A stretch of DNA of 9,706 nucleotides from Candidatus Pacearchaeota archaeon (lineage in GTDB: Archaea; Nanobdellota; Nanobdellia; Pacearchaeales; GW2011-AR1), in contig JAGVWR010000034.1 of the NCBI GenBank assembly GCA_018304205.1, forward strand, positions 1 through 9,706. Reading direction: 5' to 3'. A program made the translations under genes and the position numbers. The notes under the pieces are model-generated. The model was given only the letters and a program-made list of their open reading frames with translations, was not told the DNA's origin and made no database searches. Below, one piece after another: positions 5,418-9,706 of this stretch. Within the stretch, counting starts at the first letter, position 1; each line of letters opens with the position of its first letter.

Positions 5418-6049
5418 TTTTTAGTATTTTCTTTTGCTATTTCTTCTAATATTTCTTTTAAATCAATATCTGTGTGTTTCTTTAAATATTCCCATGCTTT
5501 GTCGCCAGAATAATAATGTCCTTTAAGTCCTTCATATAGAGTTTTAATAGTATCTTGTATTCTTTTGGCTTGGTCTCTGTTTGGATAATAAAACATTATT
5601 CTTATCGGAGTATATCCTTTTTTCTTTATTACTTTAATTCTAGTATGTTCTTTAGTTATATGGTCTCCATCAGTTGTTGCATCTTTCCATTTTATCTCAA
5701 ATGCCATCTTACCAACCAAACAATCAATTTCAAAAGTAGAAGGTCTTGAACCAAGAGTATTCTTTATTTTGAGTTTTCTCTTTGCTTTGGGGTATTTTTC
5801 TTCAAAGCATAATATAGAGGCTTCTTCTAAAAAAGAACCAGCGTATTTATATAAAAACCGACCTCTATTCTGATAAACATCAATTAACTTGCCTTCTTTG
5901 TCAGATATGCCCAAGACCTGATAAATCAGATAATGCCCATTGTCATCACTTTCCATTTCTTCATTTCTACTGCTTAATTTGATAGCCAACTCATTTCTAT
6001 ATCTTTCGGCGAGAGCTTTAATTCTCTGCTTTATGTCCTCTCTTTTCAT
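5378..6049 (-). CDS. Type II restriction endonuclease, ApaLI family
   Basis: 223 residues from the ATG at 6047-6049. I prefer this to the in-frame GTG at 6097 because a TATA box lies 26 nt upstream of the ATG and the GTG falls inside a subterminal repeat. The fold signature is PD-(D/E)XK: D109 in TFEIDCLV, then E118-I-K120 in MAFEIKWK. The surrounding sequence (RNEEMESDDNGHYLIYQVLG, GRFLYKYAGSFLEEA, KWKDATTDGDHITKEHTR, PIRIMFYYPNRDQA) is what I recall of ApaLI-family enzymes, which cut GTGCAC. Specificity of this homologue is inferred only. Length is full for the catalytic region. The gene is convergent with the methyltransferase, so nuclease and protector have separate promoters. Confidence 0.88.
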   Translation of the reverse strand: MKREDIKQRIKALAERYRNELAIKLSSRNEEMESDDNGHYLIYQVLGISDKEGKLIDVYQNRGRFLYKYAGSFLEEASILCFEEKYPKAKRKLKIKNTLGSRPSTFEIDCLVGKMAFEIKWKDATTDGDHITKEHTRIKVIKKKGYTPIRIMFYYPNRDQAKRIQDTIKTLYEGLKGHYYSGDKAWEYLKKHTDIDLKEILEEIAKENTKNQSSDKILETSSS

Positions 6050-6070
6050 ACCAAAACTAAAGAAATAACC

Positions 6071-6080
6071 TATAAAAATA
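6071..6080 (-). promoter_or_regulatory. TATA box of the endonuclease gene
   Basis: The minus strand reads TATTTTTATA, centred about 26 nt before the ATG at 6049. The right-end subterminal repeat (6088-6103) lies just upstream, so transposase bound at the end could affect nuclease expression (inference). Confidence 0.55.
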
Positions 6081-6087
6081 CTTCTAC

Positions 6088-6130
6088 CACCCGACACTTA
6101 ACAGCTAATTAACCACTCGGAAACTTAACA
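6088..6130 (-). repeat. Right-end iterated motif (subterminal and terminal copies)
   Basis: On the minus strand the terminal copy is TGTTAAGTTTCCGAGTGG (6130-6113) and the inner copy TGTTAAGTGTCGGGTG (6103-6088), 27 bp apart. The inner copy matches the left inner copy (2669-2684) at 13 of 16 positions. Confidence 0.6.
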
Positions 6131-6135
6131 CTCTC
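6121..6135 (-). repeat. Right terminal inverted repeat
   Basis: AAACTTAACACTCTC, the exact reverse complement of 2625-2639, ending directly at the target-site duplication. Confidence 0.92.
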
Positions 6136-6144
6136 TATAGACCA
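6136..6144 (+). repeat. Target-site duplication, right copy (TATAGACCA)
   Basis: Identical to 2616-2624. It ends 5 bp before the TATA-like box of the 6178 gene, so the element landed just outside that core promoter. Confidence 0.9.
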
Positions 6145-6149
6145 AAGTC

Positions 6150-6156
6150 TTAAATA
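6150..6156 (+). promoter_or_regulatory. TATA-like box of the 6178-6885 operon
   Basis: TTAAATA, centred 25 nt before the ATG at 6178, intact despite the adjacent insertion. Confidence 0.5.
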
Positions 6157-6177
6157 CCCCCATTTAACACCTCTTTT

Positions 6178-6564
6178 ATGAGACATTATACAATTTTAGA
6201 GTTAAAAGAAGAATTAAGAGCCAGGATAGTAGATTCTTATTTATCAGAAGACCACGACTTAGCACTTATTAAAAATGAAACAGAAGAAAGAGTACATGTA
6301 AAATGCATAATAAGAACCCCCCTGTCAAACGTTTTGCATATGTCCGAAGAAGACGAGCAATCAGGCTACAAAGTAATTGCTCGTTATGACGGACTAAATA
6401 GAGTTACCGCTTACCAATTAAGTGAGTCAATAGAAGCATGGAATTCCATAGAAAGAAAAGAAATTGGTAATCTTCTAGAAAAAGTAGGCAAAGAATTACT
6501 TGCAGATCAAGCAAGTACAGCTAAAGTTCTTCACAACGTATTTATAAAAAGAAATAACCTTTAG
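6178..6564 (+). CDS. Unrecognised 128-residue acidic protein, first gene of a two-gene operon
   Basis: ATG at 6178, 25 nt from a TATA-like box. I do not recognise a family. It begins with a helix (YTILELKEELRARIVDSYL). The middle looks beta-rich (LALIKNETEERVHVKCIIRT and SGYKVIARYDGLNRVTAYQL), and two helices follow (ESIEAWNSIERKEIGNLLEK and VGKELLADQASTAKVLHNVF). It is soluble, with no Cys cluster, signal peptide or membrane span. Only 6 nt separate its stop from the next ATG, so the two proteins probably act together. Ancestrally it diverged from the gene now ending at 2559; the mobile element has separated them. Confidence 0.75.
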   Translation: MRHYTILELKEELRARIVDSYLSEDHDLALIKNETEERVHVKCIIRTPLSNVLHMSEEDEQSGYKVIARYDGLNRVTAYQLSESIEAWNSIERKEIGNLLEKVGKELLADQASTAKVLHNVFIKRNNL

Positions 6565-6570
6565 ATCTAC

Positions 6571-6885
6571 ATGGAAAGTAAGGGAGTTTATTCTCTTTTA
6601 AAAGATTGCACTGGTGAACCTCACTGGAGATATGATCAGAGTCCAAGATTATTTGACAGATGGTACCTTTTTACTAATCAGACATTCTCGCAGGTCAGAA
6701 CCAAAGAGATTTATTCACCAGTAATACAAAGTAGATACAAAGAGCCAATTCTAGAGGAATACGATAAATTACTAGAACTCTATCAAACAAAAAAAGAAGA
6801 GTTATTAAGAAGAACTTTAAGACTTCCAAAATTATGTGCAAAGATAATTGAAAGATTTATAGAAAGAGGAGATTTTAGACCTTAA
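6571..6885 (+). CDS. Unrecognised 104-residue basic protein, second gene of the operon
   Basis: ATG at 6571, 6 nt after the upstream stop, with no evident Shine-Dalgarno sequence, so coupled translation is likely. The first half is rich in Trp, Tyr and Phe (PHWRYDQSPRLFDRWYLFTN). The second half is a charged helical stretch (EPILEEYDKLLELYQTKKEE, then LLRRTLRLPKLCAKIIERFI) that could form a short coiled coil. No known domain, signal peptide or membrane span. Real coding is supported by operon spacing and amphipathic helices. The 70 nt after its stop contain nothing recognisable before the convergent protease gene. Confidence 0.72.
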   Translation: MESKGVYSLLKDCTGEPHWRYDQSPRLFDRWYLFTNQTFSQVRTKEIYSPVIQSRYKEPILEEYDKLLELYQTKKEELLRRTLRLPKLCAKIIERFIERGDFRP

Positions 6886-6955
6886 GGATATTAACTAAAA
6901 AGAAGCTTAATACATATAGAAAAACAGAATTCTTAGAGATTCAAAGATAAGCTAA

Positions 6956-9649
6956 TCATTTTTTATTTCGCTTCAAATCTTTTTCAACCTTTTTTATAAT
7001 TTCTTTCTCCAGTCCAACTTTAAATTTCTTCCAGATTAATACTCCAGCTATAAGAATAAAGATAAGTATAACTCCAAAAATTATTAAAAAGTTATTTCCT
7101 TTATTCCTAGTGTCTTCTGTTTCAGAAATATTCTCATTTATTTCATTATTTTTAGTTTCAGGCCCAATAATAGGCTCATTTATTGTCTGAATTGTTAAGT
7201 TTGCCTTTTTGTCATTTATGCTTTCAAGTTTTACAAATAAATCATAAAATTCCTTTGACGTAAGATTAAGTTTAGCACTTTGCCCTATTCCCAGTACCAA
7301 TTTAATAGGATCGCTTCTAATAGTTAAATTAATGAAATCTGTACCTACAAAATCTAAATTCACAGTATGTTCCGAAGAGCTAGAATCAAAAAATCTTATT
7401 TTATCATTTCTCTTTAATTCTTTTGTATACCCTTTAGAGACTTCATCGCTTCCTGGAGCAAAAGTAGAAGTTGAACTTGCCCCTCCTCCTCCACCGCCCC
7501 CACTTGAACTGCTTGAAACACTTGCAGCATTTATTACAAAAGACCTAGTTGAAGAATTTCCTATATTCGTAGCATAATCAGTGCAATTTATCCCCCACGT
7601 ATACGTTCCAGAAGAAACAGAATAAGGTATAATATTGCTCTGATTCTTTAAAATAGACTCCCCATAAGAAACACTCGCGTTGTTTAATATTAAGTCGCAT
7701 TTTGAAATATTTCTTAAATCGCTCACATTAAATTCAAAGTTTATGTTTTGTGTTCCTGTAGCAGAATACCCGTCATTAGGAGAAATTAAAGTTATATTGG
7801 GTTTAGTTATATCATATGTAATTGTATAATTGGTTGTTGCAAAACTAGAGTTTGTGTTATTATTAAATCCAAGGCAATTCCACTTATATTCCCCTTCATA
7901 AGTAAATGTATAATTAAATCCGCTTACATTATTTAGTCCAGAAATACTTCTATTTTCTGTATGTATCAAAGCAGACGAATTCCATAAATTAAAAGTAACA
8001 TTCTTTAAGTTATAATTTTCTTCAGATGTTGTTCTGCAGCTCAAATTTGCAGAATTTAATTTTGTATTATTTCCATTCTCCGGAGAAATAAGATTAACAT
8101 TTATCCCACCAACAGTCAAACTGAAATTGCTTTGTGCGAATGCAAAATTATTATTCCAATCATAATACAAACAATTCCATTTGTAATTACCAAGAGAGAT
8201 ATTGCTTACATTAATATTCAATTGATTATATTCTCCAGAAACTTCGGAAGTAGTGTAATTAAAAACTGAATTAGTTGAATTCCATAAGAAAAAAGAAACA
8301 TTTCTTAAAGATAAATCAGTTGCATTGCATTTAAACTCTATAGTTTGACTTGTGTTAATAAAATTATTTGCAGGAATAATTAATGCAACGCTTGCACTTT
8401 CATTATCGAGCGATGTAATAGCTTTAAAATTATCAATTCTTGTAAAGTTTAATCCAGAAGCAGTTATATTATGTCCATTATTCCTTAAAAGAGACTCAAT
8501 TTCAGAGGGAGTATAAGTTCTCCCAAACTTTAATCTGTAATATTGTCTTATTAATGCAAAAGAAGCAGATACATGTGGTGCAGACATACTAGTTCCACTT
8601 GCTAAGGCATACAGCCCATCAGGATATGTAGAAGTAACACTGGTGCCTGGGGCAAATAAATCGACAAGAAAATTATAATGTCCATAACTAGAAAATGAAT
8701 CGTCTTTATTAGTTGCAGATACGGCAGTTGCATTTGTTATGCATGCAGGAGCCGATATGCTTGTGGTGTTCCTTGCCACACCATTTCCAGAGTTTCCGGA
8801 AGCAGCTATAACACTAATATTAAATGCCGTCGCGTTATTAATTACACTAGTAAGTGTGCTTGAAAAAGAGGAATCACAGTAATTAGAAAATAAATTTAAT
8901 GTTCCCAAACTTAAACTGACCACGCTTATATTGTATAAATTTCTGTTGGCAACACACCAGTCAATTGCATTTTTTATATCAAGAGTTCCTTGATCTGAAC
9001 TATCTCCATTTGAATCTAATACTTTTACTCCAATTAAGTTGCTCGATTTTGCAACACCTAAAATGCTTCCAGATGCGGATATAATTCCGGCCACATGTGT
9101 TCCGTGACCATTATCATCCCCTATTGAACAGTTTTGAACACATATTTTATTGAAACAATCTATAATGCAAGTTTTATTTTTTCCAATCAAATCTGGATGA
9201 GTGAAATCAACGCCAGTGTCTAATACACATATTGTTTCATCAGTTCCAGTTATATTTTTACTATTTACCCGAATTGGCCAGACTTTAGTTGCGTTTACAA
9301 TTCCAATAGTGTCTTGTAGTAAAGCTCTAAATCTAAAAGACTTTTCTATTTCAACTACATTACCATTACTCTCTAATATTCCTAAGTCGCTAGAGCTTGA
9401 ATTAATTATTAATAGATCTCCCTGTCTAGAAATAACATCTTCCTCTTCTATGCCTAAAGATGAAGACTTAATCTTTTCATCTTTAACTTTTACTATAACT
9501 TCCACATTATTATTACTAACAAATGCTTCAGAAACTTTTTTATCAACCTTTGGACTTATTTTAACCTCCGCCTTCTGTGCAGAAGTTAAAATAATAGACA
9601 AACAAATTATGAAAGTCAAAAAAACAATAACAATTACATTCTTTTTCAT
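6956..9649 (-). CDS. Secreted, membrane-anchored subtilisin-like serine protease (S8) with Ig-like repeats
   Basis: 897 residues. A signal peptide covers 1-24 (hydrophobic IVIVFLTFIICLSIILT), then a propeptide-like region to ~110. The S8 catalytic domain spans ~115-415, with D144 (CVLDTGVD), H182 (NGHGTHVAG), oxyanion N286 (ASGNSG) and S354 (SGTSMSAPH), so all key residues are present. Three Ig-like beta repeats follow (~420-513, ~516-612, ~618-706), each with a Y-K/T-W-x-x-C/N-C-type strand, then a Ser/Gly linker (711-728, with seven consecutive Gly), a further beta domain (~735-825), a transmembrane helix (~853-873) and a Lys-rich cytoplasmic tail. Roughly forty N-x-S/T sequons by eye suggest heavy N-glycosylation. 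The protein would be displayed outside the cell, acting on external or surface proteins. The start is supported by the signal peptide and a purine-rich GGAAAGAGG before the ATG. Confidence 0.95.
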   Translation of the reverse strand: MKKNVIVIVFLTFIICLSIILTSAQKAEVKISPKVDKKVSEAFVSNNNVEVIVKVKDEKIKSSSLGIEEEDVISRQGDLLIINSSSSDLGILESNGNVVEIEKSFRFRALLQDTIGIVNATKVWPIRVNSKNITGTDETICVLDTGVDFTHPDLIGKNKTCIIDCFNKICVQNCSIGDDNGHGTHVAGIISASGSILGVAKSSNLIGVKVLDSNGDSSDQGTLDIKNAIDWCVANRNLYNISVVSLSLGTLNLFSNYCDSSFSSTLTSVINNATAFNISVIAASGNSGNGVARNTTSISAPACITNATAVSATNKDDSFSSYGHYNFLVDLFAPGTSVTSTYPDGLYALASGTSMSAPHVSASFALIRQYYRLKFGRTYTPSEIESLLRNNGHNITASGLNFTRIDNFKAITSLDNESASVALIIPANNFINTSQTIEFKCNATDLSLRNVSFFLWNSTNSVFNYTTSEVSGEYNQLNINVSNISLGNYKWNCLYYDWNNNFAFAQSNFSLTVGGINVNLISPENGNNTKLNSANLSCRTTSEENYNLKNVTFNLWNSSALIHTENRSISGLNNVSGFNYTFTYEGEYKWNCLGFNNNTNSSFATTNYTITYDITKPNITLISPNDGYSATGTQNINFEFNVSDLRNISKCDLILNNASVSYGESILKNQSNIIPYSVSSGTYTWGINCTDYATNIGNSSTRSFVINAASVSSSSSGGGGGGGASSTSTFAPGSDEVSKGYTKELKRNDKIRFFDSSSSEHTVNLDFVGTDFINLTIRSDPIKLVLGIGQSAKLNLTSKEFYDLFVKLESINDKKANLTIQTINEPIIGPETKNNEINENISETEDTRNKGNNFLIIFGVILIFILIAGVLIWKKFKVGLEKEIIKKVEKDLKRNKK

Positions 9650-9670
9650 CCTCTTTCCTATAAATTGATA

Positions 9671-9683
9671 CTTAAATATATTA
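9671..9683 (-). promoter_or_regulatory. TATA box of the S8 protease gene
   Basis: The minus strand reads TAATATATTTAAG, centred about 28 nt before the ATG at 9649. The transcript leader would be only a few nucleotides. Confidence 0.5.
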
Positions 9684-9706
9684 TGTCAAGATTTCTCTAG
9701 CATCCA

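Larger units (their letters stand above)
2625..6135. mobile_element. Insertion-sequence-like transposon carrying a restriction-modification cassette
   Basis: 3511 bp with perfect 15-bp inverted ends (GAGAGTGTTAAGTTT) and a perfect 9-bp flanking direct repeat. Gene order: a transposase on the minus strand whose stop codon abuts the left end; a divergent regulatory region; a zinc-ribbon protein and a DNA methyltransferase on the plus strand; and a convergent ApaLI-family endonuclease whose promoter lies just inside the right end. All four genes lie within the ends, and none is interrupted. Perfect ends and duplication plus intact ORFs imply a recent insertion by an element that may still be active (inference). 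The transposase most resembles the IS6/IS240-like DDE group. IS6 elements usually make 8-bp duplications, so family placement is tentative. Confidence 0.92.

Noticed and set aside
6050..6097. GTG start for the endonuclease at 6097
   Set aside because: It would place the start inside the subterminal repeat and upstream of the TATA box; the added residues are not family-like.
7332..7577. Plus-strand ORF with a proline run opposite the protease
   Set aside because: It is the antisense of the Gly7/Ser linker of the protease, and there is no promoter or start context.

Overview
The window looks like chromosomal DNA of a small-genome, AT-rich archaeon, and a DPANN-type lineage (Woesearchaeota/Pacearchaeota-like) is my inference. 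The evidence is archaeal in kind. A tRNA-Leu(UAA) gene carries an intron at position 37/38 with a textbook bulge-helix-bulge and has no encoded CCA. Almost every gene has a TATA-like box about 25-27 nt upstream of its ATG, the spacing expected for leaderless transcripts. A large secreted protease carries dozens of N-glycosylation sequons.

Layout. Positions 1-225 hold the 3' end of a sequon-rich, probably surface-exposed protein, followed by a 52-residue ORF (260-418). Convergent to these is a stand-alone receiver-domain protein (421-798, minus) that lacks the usual acidic pair. The intron-containing tRNA-Leu lies at 933-1064. Next comes an unrecognised protein (1208-1690, minus), a frameshifted remnant that reads like the C-terminus of a shikimate kinase (about 1859-2043, plus), and a frameshifted gene of unknown function (2040-2559, minus). 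The stretch 1691-2559 therefore looks like decaying sequence.

The centrepiece is a complete mobile element, 2625-6135 (3511 bp). It is bounded by a perfect 15-bp terminal inverted repeat and flanked by a perfect 9-bp direct repeat, TATAGACCA, which I read as the target-site duplication. Each end also carries a second, inner copy of the terminal motif, consistent with paired transposase-binding sites. The element encodes a DDE transposase with N-terminal SWIM and zinc-ribbon modules, a 67-residue zinc-ribbon protein, a beta-class DNA amino-methyltransferase with an extra C-terminal domain, and an ApaLI-family type II restriction endonuclease. It is in effect an insertion sequence carrying its own restriction-modification cassette. 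A divergent control region (3884-4030) with three AT-rich palindromes separates the transposase from the zinc-ribbon/methyltransferase operon. The methyltransferase and nuclease genes converge with a 40-nt overlap.

The element inserted in the intergenic region between the minus-strand gene at 2559 and a plus-strand two-gene operon (6178-6885) of unknown function. The TATA boxes of both neighbours were left intact. The window ends with a membrane-anchored, subtilisin-like (S8) secreted protease with three Ig-like repeats (6956-9649, minus).
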